Assembly: GCF_000234665.1 (NCBI RefSeq)
Contig: NC_018308.1
Coordinates: 1 to 64,000, forward strand
Direction of reading: 5' to 3'
From: Leishmania mexicana MHOM/GT/2001/U1103
Taxonomy: Eukaryota > Euglenozoa > Kinetoplastea > Trypanosomatida > Trypanosomatidae
Length of the DNA: 64,000 nucleotides
In this document: one piece after another, positions 1-10,207 of the stretch
Numbering within the stretch: the stretch's first letter is position 1
Layout: the number at the start of each line of letters is the position of its first letter
Made by a program: the position numbers and the translations under genes
Notes under the pieces: model-generated
Database searches by the model: none
Told to the model about the DNA's origin: nothing
The model's input: the letters and a program-made list of their open reading frames with translations, nothing else

Positions 1-321
1 CCCTAACCCTAACCCTAACCCTAACCCTAACCCTAACCCTAACCCTAACCCTAACCCTAACCCTAACCCTAACCCTAACCCTAACCCTAACCCTAACCCT
101 AACCCTAACCCTAACCCTAACCCTAACCCTAACCCTAACCCTAACCCTAACCCTAACCCTAACCCTAACCCTAACCCTAACCCTAACCCTAACCCTAACC
201 CTAACCCTAACCCTAACCCTAACCCTAACCCTAACCCTAACCCTAACCCTAACCCTAACCCTAACCCTAACCCTAACCCTAACCCTAACCCTAACCCTAA
301 CCCTAACCCTAACCCTAACCC
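1..321. repeat. Telomere, (CCCTAA)53
   Basis: Fifty-three uninterrupted copies of CCCTAA fill positions 1-318, followed by a partial CCC. This is the C-rich telomere strand at a left chromosome end, so the window starts at the physical end of the assembled chromosome. No variant repeats are visible. The switch to unique sequence at about 322 is abrupt. Confidence 0.99.
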
Positions 322-3300
322 GCACAGCTGCACACATGCGGTCAGAAAAGTAGAATGTAGCGAGGTGCATTCAGATCAAACTGATTGCCGGTGCTATTTT
401 CCTGCCTTAGTGTGCTCACTGCCGGCGGTTTAGGGATAGCGCTGAGTTCAATACCTCATTATGAATGTCGGGAGGCGCTGCGAGGTCAGGTTTTTGCTTT
501 GCTAGCCGTGTTCGGGACTCTTATAATCAAAAGCAGCCTGGCATCGAGGGCGGTAAGGTCAGCTTATATCGCCGACTGGCTGTTTTCTGCGCAGGACCTG
601 GGCACTGAGTCGCCCCTGCCGCAAAGCAACGGCCAAGCGCCGATCAAAGAGAGCCATCGGCGGGGGAAGGAGGTTAGTGCGAGTTTTCTTTGGCAATTGT
701 GAAGGATGTGCAACCGAAGCTGTGGGTGGTGTGTGGTTTCATGGGCTTGTATTCGTGTGCTTGCGCCTGCCTTATCTTTTTTCTCCTTAGCGTGTCTGGA
801 AGCTGATTGCATTGAGTTGTCCTTTTCTTTTTGTGGTGTGGAGTAAGCGCTTGTTTCTCTTCCCGCAAGCGGCAAAGGGATTTGTTCGTCATCTGATGGC
901 AGCGGTCGGATCGCATATCACGGTCTGTGCAGTATGTGTTGCGATGGACCTAGGTTTCACTTTGCGATTAGGGCGACGACGGACATTGGTGGTTGTGGCC
1001 GAGGTGTGGGCAGTTTTGATGGCAAAGAGATGTTGCCTGGTCCTCTTTTTATGCTGGTCGCAAGTCAGCTTCTGTTGCTCATAAAAAAATCGACTCAAAA
1101 GCATAGATGAAACGGGGGTGGTTCATTTTCTGCTTAATGGGGTTGAATCGAAACTGTAAGAAGTGTTGATATGCATGTGCAGCGAGATTCTCGGTGTGTT
1201 TCGTTGGCAGTGGTATGTGGCCTCCTTTGTGGTGTAGTGATGTTACCAGTATGTTACCTCTTTTTGAAGTTGTATCCTCAGTATCTGGTTATTCGGAACT
1301 GCGTAGGGGTAATGAAGTCCGCAAGGCTTGCGGATGAATGTCATCTGCGAGTGTGGAACGAGAGTCTTTCCTGCTGCGGATATGGTCGTTCTTCTCAGTT
1401 TCCCTCTTTTGGTGCGTGGGGTTAGATTGTCAGTTAGTTTTCACGGTAGACTTTTTGTTGTCTTAGGTTGTACTACGAGCTGCTATATTTGTGCTGGCCT
1501 GCTTACACTTTTTTTTTCTTTTTGTTGTTGGAAGGAGAGTGAGGGGCTGCTGTTGATGTTTCGAAAGACGCTCGGCTTGTGTCAGTCATTGCAGTGTTCC
1601 GTTGCGAGAGGGGTGTTGTCTGGAGTCGTTGCGTTTCGCAGCTCACTCTTAATGAGGAGGCGCAGGGGCCTTTGAGCTCGGTTGTATATAACTGCAGAGA
1701 AGTCTCATCGAAGATATGCGTAAGAAGCTGCCCTAATGTTTGTGGTGTTGCCGTTCTGACGATAACGCAAAGAGTGAAGAGGGAAAAAGTATAGAAAAAG
1801 AGATATGTTTTTATGGAGAGGAAGAAGTGGCCGTTTAGAATTCGAATTACAAGCTTCTCTTTAGCGTCTTTTCTTTCGTAGCCACTGCTCGTTAGCATTG
1901 AGCAATATTCCTTCTTTTTCAATCTGTCTCGTGATTTTTCATTTATCCACTCACTGTGACAAGGAGGTTTGTCCTGTGAAAACGGTGCTTTTTTTTCGTT
2001 TATTTCCATCTGAGTTGCGGTACTCGATGCACAAGGAAGAGAAAAGGCACCGTGTATTCGGCGAGACTGAAGATATAAAAGGGTGCTGTTGTGATTTGGT
2101 TCACAAACCACATGTACTGCCCTCCAGGATAGTGCCGTAACCGGTTGTAAAAACAGCGGGAGAATGCCAAGTGTCTTGTTCTTCTCTGTGGGCATCACCC
2201 TCATGTTCTCCCCTTTTTTTTACGGTAGAGCGGTTGGTTTTTTTTCCTTTTCTGGTTATGTGTGTGCAAGTATAGCTTTCAGCGAAAAGGCTTCTGTGCT
2301 CTCCTGCTGTTTGATGCGAAAAGCAGCCCCCGCAGTTATTTATTCGGATTACCCGCAGGTGTGGTTGAGCACAGGTTGTTTGCCTTTTTTCTTACTGCTT
2401 TTCTTTTTTTTGCAGGCTGAGCAGCTTCCACGGTCTTGGTTTGCGCGATGCACAATCATGCGGATATTAGTGCTATCGAAACTTCAAAGGCTTTGCGTTT
2501 TTTGAGTCTTCTAGTGAGGATGCGGCCATGATGTCAGCGGGATGCTTAAATGGAGAGTAAGGCAGGGTATTGTAGCCGTTGCCGCTTTCTCGTCCTAAAG
2601 ATCGGACATGTGCATGCGGGTAGCTCTTAAATTGTAATACTCGATTGAGACAGGAAGCGTTCCAGTTTTTAAAGCGTGTTTGGCATGTTGGTTTTGTGTT
2701 CGCTTCGGTGGGATATGAGGGCGTTGTCCTTTTATTTTTTCGGTGCAGGTTTTTCTACCATGAAACGGGTCCTGAATTTGTGCCGTTTAGCACGAGTAGT
2801 GGGCTGGCTGCCTTCATCTTGTGTGCGTCATTTTGTTGCTGATACATACCGTTGTCCAAGATGCTGGTCTCTGAAGTTCTGCGTCTCTGCTCATGGCTAG
2901 ACGCCGTGCGTCACTTCCTGTTATTGTCGCCTCTAAACACACGAAAACGAAAATGGAATGTTTTGTAGAGCATATACATGTGCGTGGAACGGCCTTTGTG
3001 TAGTGGCAAATCATGAGATTTTTTTCCTATTGTTACCCATTATGCTTGGTAGTGTGCTACTTTGAGATACCTTTGTGTGGTTTATATATATATATATATT
3101 CTTCTCACTTTGAAATTATGTGCTTCGCCGCGAAGGGCTATGCTCAATGTAGCTTTTTTTTTCTTTTGGCAAGGAACTACCTGTGCGATGCGTTGTTGCA
3201 GCGTTGAGGCGGTAATTCTGTTGATGTATGTCTTAGTGTGTAGCTCTGCCGAAGGTATAATCTCTTCTTGTTGCCACAAAATTATTTTCGTGCGTTGTGG

Positions 3301-4186
3301 GAGGCCAAGGGATAGAAGTGGCAGCCTTCATTTTCTCGTTAGCGTGCTTGCTCGTTTGTGTCTTGCATCAGGTGAGAAACTGTCCTTTACGTACATTGGT
3401 AGGGGTGTTACTGCTTCGGAATTGAAAATGGGAATGAACGTTGGAATGTAGGCGTCAGGCTTCCGACTCTTTAGTTTCTGTTTCAGCTACGCTCAGTAAT
3501 GTTAGATTGGTTTCCAAGCAAAAAGAAGAGGACTTTTATTATTCTCGCTTCGGTGAAAAGGGAAAGAAGCCGTGACTATTGTTCTAGAGGAACTGTGAAG
3601 CGGCATGAGCGTTGCATGTGACCTGTTTTTTGCTGAGGACGGAATGTGTGTGCATTTCTTCTTCAGTGTCAGCTACATGATTGGGACCCCAAGGGAAAGC
3701 TATCGGTAGAAATGCTTACTTTTTGTCTCCGAGCACTTGTGCTTTGATAAACGCATGCAGGTCTTTTTTGTTTAGTTTTTTAGGGCTTTCGAAAAAAAAA
3801 AACAAGAAAAAGGCCAGGACGATCGAAAAACGATATGATGGGGAGGAATGAGTGAAAGGACTCTCCCTCATTCCACTGACACGCTGCACCAGGCGCTTAT
3901 CTTCTCTTTACCTGATAACGTTCTTGTTTCAGATGGATAGGAACGACGTCGTTGTAGCCGCTTCAGTGTTCCTCCACCCATCTTCCTGATTACCGAACAT
4001 GGCAGGGGTTTTTGAGCCCCGGAAAAGGGGAGCGCGTAAGTCCACTTATTTGTGAGCAGTGGTGACGAGGGCATGAGTGGAAGGACGCCAGTTGAGTATA
4101 CACTTTCAGCGGAGTAGGAAACGCGCCTGTTAGGAAGAGTGGAGAACACGTAGTAGAATGCATCATGCTTATCTTGGTACATCATG
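322..4186. other. Gene-free subtelomere, probable transcription start zone
   Basis: About 3.9 kb of relatively T/AT-rich unique sequence with no reading frame that looks coding; the longest frames are low-complexity and overlap on both strands. It contains short T runs and a TA dinucleotide tract at 3083-3099. I did not recognise a subtelomeric repeat family. Because the first gene and all later ones run away from the telomere, RNA polymerase II initiation for this polycistron must lie in or near this region; that is inference from gene orientation, and no core promoter motif is visible. Confidence 0.6.
3083..3099. repeat. TA dinucleotide tract
   Basis: An uninterrupted alternating T-A tract of about 17 bases in the subtelomere. 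A simple repeat, likely length-variable. Confidence 0.85.
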
Positions 4187-4239
4187 TTTCTCTCCTTTTC
4201 TTCTCACTCATTGTCCTCTATATTTTCTGCTTCTACCAG
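4187..4239 (+). promoter_or_regulatory. Polypyrimidine tract and trans-splice acceptor for the Ca2+-ATPase gene
   Basis: A pyrimidine-dominated stretch from about 4187 ends in CTACCAG, with the AG at 4238-4239. This is the expected layout of a trypanosomatid spliced-leader acceptor. The first ATG after it in the ATPase frame is 4336, giving a 5' UTR of about 96 bases. The site lies downstream of the in-frame ATG at 4165, which argues against that ATG being used. Confidence 0.6.
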
Positions 4240-4335
4240 TGCGCCTTACATTGTTGTGCTCGTTCACGGTCACGAATCGCAAGCGTGACCCTTCCCAAGA
4301 CTCTAGCCGATTCGCAGGAGGAAGAAAAGTTTAAA

Positions 4336-7300
4336 ATGGCTAAACTAGTACTGCCGGATGATCCGGCCTCGATGGATGGCCACCTAATTTGCACATTGCT
4401 AGAGGTCAAAGAGGCCCATGGTCTTGCTCAGGATGAAGTCGACAGGCGCCTTCACGAGTTTGGTAAAAATGGGTTTCCTACGGGGCCTTCAACGCCCTTC
4501 TGGAAGCTAGTTGTTGGTCAATTCGAGGACACACTTGTGCGCATTCTACTCCTGGCGGCGTTTGTGAGTTTCTGCTTGGCGGTTCTGGAAAACAACGTGA
4601 TGGACCTCGTGGAGCCGTTTATTATTTTGCTGATTTTGACCCTGAATGCTATTGTTGGTGTTTGGCAGGAAGACCGAGCTGAAAAAGCAATTGATGCCTT
4701 GAAAAACTTCGTTCCTGAAACAGCTGTTGTTGTTCGTGAGGGCGTGACGCAGACGATCCTGGCAGAAAATCTTGTCCCTGGAGATATTGTCGAGGTCGCT
4801 GTTGGGGATCGCGTCGCTGCCGATGTTCGGCTGTTAACGCTGGAAAGCACGACGCTGCGCGTTGATCAGTCGATTTTGAACGGCGAGTCGGTGGAAGCCA
4901 TGAAGCAGGTGGAGTCGGTTCGTGGCAACCGGGAGCGGTTTCCTTCGAGCATGGTTTACCGCGGCACTGCCGTTGTGTATGGCAAGGCCCGTGGTGTCGT
5001 TGTGCGCACTGGCACATCCACTGAGATGGGCTTTATCGAGCGTGATGTGCGTGAGCAGGAGGAAACAAAGACGCCGCTGCAGCTGAAGCTGAACGAGTTC
5101 GGCGTTCTCCTATCAGGGGTAATTGGTTACATTTGCCTTTTCGTGTTCGTGGTGAATCTCCTCCACTGGTTCAGAACCCACACGCCGACCACTGAGGAGT
5201 CCTGGTTTGAGCGATACATTCAGCCCACCGTTCATTCGCTGAAGGTGGCCGTCGCGTTAGCTGTCGCGGCTATTCCTGAGGGCCTACCAGCAGTAGTCAC
5301 AACGTGTCTGGCGCTTGGTGCACGCAAGATGGCGCGACAAAACGCTCTTGTGCGCGATCTACCGAGCGTCGAAACCCTTGGTCGATGCACCGTAATCTGC
5401 TCTGACAAGACGGGAACGCTAACGACGAACATGATGTCCGTGTCGGAGGTGGTGACAATGGAACCGTCTGGTAAAGCCCACGAGTACAGTGTGCATGACT
5501 CGAGGTTCAACGTCGTGGCGGCCTCCGTTTCGCACAGGGGCACTCCTGCCGGTGACGTGCTCGGCAACGACGCCGCACTGGACATGGTGGCCACGATTGC
5601 CACCTTGTGCAGCGATGCATCGCTAATCTTCGGCACGCGCTCGGCGGAGGTGGAAAAGGTAGGGGACGCCACCGAGGCAGCTCTTCTGGTGATGAGTGAA
5701 AAGCTCTACCACAGTGCGGCGTGGAATGGGGTGGACGGTGCGCATTTGCCGGTCGACCGGTGCAGATCCTTGAAAAAGAAGCTGTGGCTCAAGAAGGCGA
5801 CGCTGGAGTTTACGCGCTCTCGCAAATCGATGAGTGTGTGTTGCACGTCGACCGCGGACGCACGCGTTCATAGCCTCTTTGTGAAGGGTGCGCCGGAAGA
5901 GATTCTCAAGCGATGCACTCGTATCATGTTTAAGGATGGTCGTATCTCACCTCTCACACCGAAGATGGTGAATACCGTGACGGCGAACATCGATCGCATG
6001 TCCGGCACTGAGGAAGCCCTCCGCTGTATCGCGTTTGCCTTTCGCCCCATTCCCGACCCGAAGCAACTGGATCTGTCTGATCCAGCCAAGTTTGAAGCCA
6101 TCGAGAGCGACCTCACGTTTGTCGGCGTCTGCGGCATGCTAGACCCTCCGCGGAGGGAGGTGGCAGATGCGATCGCCAAGTGTCGAACAGCGGGGATTCG
6201 CGTCATCGTCATCACCGGCGACAAGAAGGAGACGGCAGAGGCAGTGTGCCGCCGAATCGGACTCATGTCATCTGAGCCGACAAAGGGATTGAGCTTCACC
6301 GGCTACGAGCTGGATCAGATGACCCCAGCACAAAGGCGGGCGGCGGTGAGCAGTGCTGTGCTTTTCAGTCGCACCGACCCCTCTCATAAAATGCAGTTGG
6401 TGAATCTTCTGCAGGAGCAGAAGCTCATTTGCGCCATGACCGGCGACGGCGTGAACGACTCGCCGGCGCTGAAGAAGGCCGATATCGGGATTGCCATGGG
6501 CTCCGGGACAGAGGTGGCGAAGGCGGCGAGCAAGTTGGTGCTGGCAGATGACAACTTCGCCACCGTCGTGAAGGCTGTGCATGAGGGTCGTACCATTTTC
6601 AACAACACAAAGCAGTTCATCCGCTACCTCATTAGCAGCAACATTGGCGAGGTAGCCTGCGTTTTGGCTACGGGACTGTTTAGCCTGCCAGAAGCACTCT
6701 CGCCGATTCAGCTCCTGTGGGTGAATCTCGTTACGGACGGGCTGCCGGCAACCGCGCTGGGGTTCAACGCCGCCGATCCAGACATTATGGAACAGGCACC
6801 GCGGCGAGGAGACGAGCCCATTGTCGACAGATGGCTTTTCTTTCGCTACATGGTTGTGGGCGTCTATGTCGGTCTGGCTACGGTCGCGGGGTTTGTCTGG
6901 TGGTTTCTGACGAACGGATTCACCATGGCCGACCTCGTCTCATTCACCACGTGCACGGACATGAGCAATCCTAAGTGTGCAGTGCTGGCGAACCCGCAGA
7001 CAGCGCGCGCCATCGCGCTGTCCATTCTGGTTGTTGTCGAGATGCTGAATGCGCTGAACGCGCTTAGTGAGAACCAGTCGCTTGTCGTGATCCGGCCTTC
7101 GACAAACAAGTGGCTCATTGCAGCCATTTGCTCTTCGATTGCGCTGCACCTGACGATCATGTACATTCCGTTCTTTTCGCGCCTGTTCGGCGTCACCCCA
7201 CTCGGCGTTGATGCTGATGTCGTTGCGACCGCGAACTCGTGGGATGTGTTGCTGCCTACTGATTTCACGGACTGGAAAACGGTACTTGTACTGAGCATCC

Positions 7301-7413
7301 CGGTTATTTTCCTTGACGAACTGTTAAAGCTTTTTTCGAGGTGCAGCAATCACCACCGTGAAAACCATAGCGCAGAGCCGGTTGTCAGAGGGCTGAGTCG
7401 TATCTGGAATTGA
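4336..7413 (+). CDS. SERCA-type Ca2+-transporting P-type ATPase
   Basis: A 1025-residue P2A ATPase that would pump cytosolic Ca2+ into the endoplasmic reticulum at the cost of ATP. Visible motifs in order: actuator loop NGES at residues 182-185 (usually TGES), PEGLP in M4 with the Ca2+-binding Glu at 315, phosphorylation motif DKTGTLT with Asp357, KGAPE in the nucleotide domain, TGDGVNDSPAL in the hinge, NIGE in M5, NLVTDGLPA in M6 and EMLNALN in M8. These supply the Ca2+-liganding residues of SERCA pumps. The frame stays open up to an ATG at 4165, but the 57 extra residues are hydrophobic/basic and overlap the polypyrimidine tract, so I place the start at 4336 (MAKLVLPDD). The length fits the family. 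A SIDER-like element lies 206 bases after the stop and may be in the 3' UTR. Confidence 0.95.
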   Translation: MAKLVLPDDPASMDGHLICTLLEVKEAHGLAQDEVDRRLHEFGKNGFPTGPSTPFWKLVVGQFEDTLVRILLLAAFVSFCLAVLENNVMDLVEPFIILLILTLNAIVGVWQEDRAEKAIDALKNFVPETAVVVREGVTQTILAENLVPGDIVEVAVGDRVAADVRLLTLESTTLRVDQSILNGESVEAMKQVESVRGNRERFPSSMVYRGTAVVYGKARGVVVRTGTSTEMGFIERDVREQEETKTPLQLKLNEFGVLLSGVIGYICLFVFVVNLLHWFRTHTPTTEESWFERYIQPTVHSLKVAVALAVAAIPEGLPAVVTTCLALGARKMARQNALVRDLPSVETLGRCTVICSDKTGTLTTNMMSVSEVVTMEPSGKAHEYSVHDSRFNVVAASVSHRGTPAGDVLGNDAALDMVATIATLCSDASLIFGTRSAEVEKVGDATEAALLVMSEKLYHSAAWNGVDGAHLPVDRCRSLKKKLWLKKATLEFTRSRKSMSVCCTSTADARVHSLFVKGAPEEILKRCTRIMFKDGRISPLTPKMVNTVTANIDRMSGTEEALRCIAFAFRPIPDPKQLDLSDPAKFEAIESDLTFVGVCGMLDPPRREVADAIAKCRTAGIRVIVITGDKKETAEAVCRRIGLMSSEPTKGLSFTGYELDQMTPAQRRAAVSSAVLFSRTDPSHKMQLVNLLQEQKLICAMTGDGVNDSPALKKADIGIAMGSGTEVAKAASKLVLADDNFATVVKAVHEGRTIFNNTKQFIRYLISSNIGEVACVLATGLFSLPEALSPIQLLWVNLVTDGLPATALGFNAADPDIMEQAPRRGDEPIVDRWLFFRYMVVGVYVGLATVAGFVWWFLTNGFTMADLVSFTTCTDMSNPKCAVLANPQTARAIALSILVVVEMLNALNALSENQSLVVIRPSTNKWLIAAICSSIALHLTIMYIPFFSRLFGVTPLGVDADVVATANSWDVLLPTDFTDWKTVLVLSIPVIFLDELLKLFSRCSNHHRENHSAEPVVRGLSRIWN

Positions 7414-7618
7414 GTGCAGCTGTTTTTTTTTTGTGTCACGCCGTACATTCGTGCTGCCCGATCAGTCAGCGGGTACAAGGTGTGCATGTGTGTATGTGCA
7501 CAGATATAGAACCACCAACAGCTCTTAATAAGAGAATAACACAAGGAAAAGAAACCGTGCTGCTGACGTGCATGCCGATTCGTCACTGGTGGCACGGTTT
7601 TTTTTTGGACAATGAAGG

Positions 7619-8009
7619 AGACCCTTATGAGGGTAAGCGCCTCACCACGGTATGAGAGTTCATTGCCCACGACGTGCGGGAGGCCACGGCAACGGACCGC
7701 TGCCGATGTCGGCGGTCAGGTCGTGAATGGCGTGGCGTCGGAGCGACCGGCGGCAGTGCACACGCGTGTACCATCCATATAACAGGCGAAGTGCCAACGT
7801 GACTCGAGCGTATCCCACTCGGCCCTCGCACTGCATACTGGTGGGTGGGCGAGTAGAGTTCGAGGGCAGGGCCCGTGCTCCCATGACCGAGTCGGTGCAT
7901 TGGTGTGATGCGTGTCTAGAGTTGTTTCGCACCACGCGATGGAAGCAGTGGCAGTCCGGGCGGAGTTCCTCACACGTTCTATGGCAGAGTGGACATGTTA
8001 TGAAAAAAA
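7619..8009 (+). mobile_element. SIDER-like degenerate retroposon, copy A
   Basis: A 391-base element that recurs nearly identically, inverted, at 18932-19324 and in diverged form at 37329-37790. It ends in a run of seven A residues at 8003-8009, the hallmark of a retroposed sequence. Its composition and position in a gene's 3' flank match my knowledge of Leishmania SIDER elements, probably SIDER2, which can destabilise mRNAs. Relative to copy C it lacks about 87 internal bases, corresponding to 37515-37601. No convincing target-site duplication is seen. The family name is from memory. Confidence 0.75.
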
Positions 8010-8162
8010 GATCCTGTCGCCTTTCGAAAAACACAATCTACAAAAAATACGTTGAGGGGGTGTAAAAGCACGTTTCAAGTTTTTCGCGTTCTTTAGCGCT
8101 TCTTGCCTTGTGGATCGGTGCTGCTGGAATGCCGACGAGGAAATGGTGAATAAAAGCCCTGC

Positions 8163-8230
8163 CTACTCGCTCTCATCTTTTTCTTTCGCCATTACCTGAT
8201 CGTTCGTGGATCACATCATCACGGACTGTA
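8163..8230 (+). promoter_or_regulatory. Possible trans-splice acceptor region of the transporter
   Basis: Pyrimidine-rich sequence around 8163-8200 is followed by an AG at about 8229-8230. It lies roughly 130 bases before the first recognisable transporter coding sequence, so this may be the remnant of a once functional acceptor. Several AGs compete. Confidence 0.35.
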
Positions 8231-8343
8231 GTTTCTAGGCCTTGGTAACAGGTCACACAAGATGTGGTGCTCAGTCACCGCGAGGGGCGGCATTTGATGG
8301 TGCATCCATCGTAAGTGGCGATGGCAGCGCCCTTTCCTCCTAG

Positions 8344-10207
8344 GTCGGCCTGAAAGCGGGTGAGGTCGGTCACGTCGATCCTGACCCCGCCGTTTATTGT
8401 TTCTAGGGCCACCCCGTGTGATCATTTGTTCCCCATATTCGTGTCGGCGGTGGATCCGTTTTATCTGGAGTGCGTTGTCTCATTCAGCGTAGTGTGCGTT
8501 CTCACAGAGGGCCTAGTCAAGACGCTGCTCAACTCTTCCAGGTACGCCATGTTCATGAAGAAGTACGGCGTCACCACGGCGGTGTACCAGCGCATCTCCG
8601 GCATTGGCTCCTTGGGCTTCTCCATCAAGCCGCTGACGGCCATCTTGAGTGACGCGTTTGCCTTCTTCGGCTACACGAAGCGGTGGTACATGGCCTTGTC
8701 ATGTATTGCCGGTGCGGCGTGCGCTATCGTGTACGGCGTTCTGCCGTTCAAGCCGTCGAGCGCTGGCATCGCGGGTGCTATGATTTTCATCTCCGTCTTC
8801 TGCATTGCAAACATCGATGTGCTGTCGGAGGGTCACTACAGCCGCCTTATCAAGCGCCACCCCATTCCTGGTGCCGACCTGATCTCGTGGATCTGGGCGC
8901 TTATCATGGTGGGTGCGATCATCGCGTCGGCCATTCAAGGACCGCTTTCCGACTCGGGCCGCCCCACCATCGGCATCTTCCTCTCCGCTGGTCTGCAGGC
9001 CTTCTGCGTTTGCTTTTTCATCTTCAACTGGTATGGCGAGAAGAAGAACCTGGTCGAACGCAAGGAGGACTACATCTTTTTTCTGAAACAGGAGGCCCAG
9101 ATGCAGGCGATGGACTCGGAGCCGATGAAGGGAGGCGTGGGAATGCACGACATCACCACGGACAAGAGCAAGAGGAAGTCCACCGTGCCGTATCACGAGT
9201 CTTCCCCGCAGAACAGCGACAGGGAGCTGGTGAACTTTGGTGAGCTTGATGATGACGTGGTCGAGTACGCCTTTGCCGAGACCAGCTGCATGTGCGGCAT
9301 CTTTGGAGTGAACAAGGAGACCATCTCTCGCAACATCTCCGTTGCCGTCTACGGCGTCATCATGACGGCCGGCGTCATTGCGCTCACGGTGCTCAACATC
9401 ATGGGTACAACCTACCAACTGCTCTACGGCTGCGTCGGCATCTCGGTTATCCTGTGCGCGGCCGGCTTCCTCTGCATCCCTATGACGATCATGAAGGCCA
9501 ACTTCTTCGGGTGGTTCCAGCAGGTGTCCTACATCCTCATCTCAGGCGGGACGGACAACTTCTACATGTCGGATGCCAGCTGTCTGCCGGACGGGCCACA
9601 CTTCTCTCAGACCTTCTACAACACCGTCGGCGCCGTCATTGGCAACGCTGCCGGCGTGTTTGGTGTGTACCTGTTTGCGCGCGTCTTCTCGAAGCAGAGC
9701 TACCGCGTCACGCTAATCTGCACCACCCTTGTCCAGGTCCTCGCGAGCGTCTTTGACATCATCATTGTGGAGCGCTGGAACTTGTACATCGGCATCCCGG
9801 ACCACGCCATGTACATCATGGGTGATGCTATCGTGTACGAGGTGTGCTACATGCTGAACTTCATGCCATTGAACATGCTCATCTCGCGCCTCTGTCCGAA
9901 GGGGTGCGAGAGCACGATGTTTGCGATTTTGGCGAGCTTCAGCAACATGGGTGCATCGACGTCGTCGACAATTGGCGCGATTCTGATGGAAACCGTGTGG
10001 CCTCTCTCTTCCAGCCCGCCGTGCGACTTCAGCAACCTGCGCTGGCTGCTCATCGTCGGCCACTTCATCACGCCGCTCATCGCCATCCCGCTAGTTATTG
10101 TGCTCATTCCCGGCACCAGCATTTGCGGCTGCATGGCCTCGAAGGAGAGGACATCTCCATTTTCCACAAGGGACCGATTAAGAGTGGAAAGGGACTTGCG
10201 TCTGTAA
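8344..10207 (+). pseudogene. Pteridine/folate-biopterin transporter (BT1/FT family), 5'-decayed
   Basis: The product of 8405-10207 is clearly a BT1/FT-family membrane transporter: SRYAMFM near residue 60, FGYTKRWYMA, about a dozen hydrophobic segments and a long polar central loop (about residues 230-310). This family imports folates or pterins at the plasma membrane. The 5' end is damaged. The long frame has no ATG before 8549 (it opens only at a GTG at 8360), and starting at 8549 would lose the first membrane segment. A family-like stretch (GEVGHVDPDPAV) at about 8359-8394 is in another frame; it is preceded by a TAG at 8341 and followed by a TAG at 8404, with the family sequence resuming one frame over. 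At the 3' end the frame stops at 10207, while another frame over 10147-10248 encodes a plausible hydrophilic tail. Either a decaying gene or local sequence errors; I favour a truncated gene. Confidence 0.75.
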
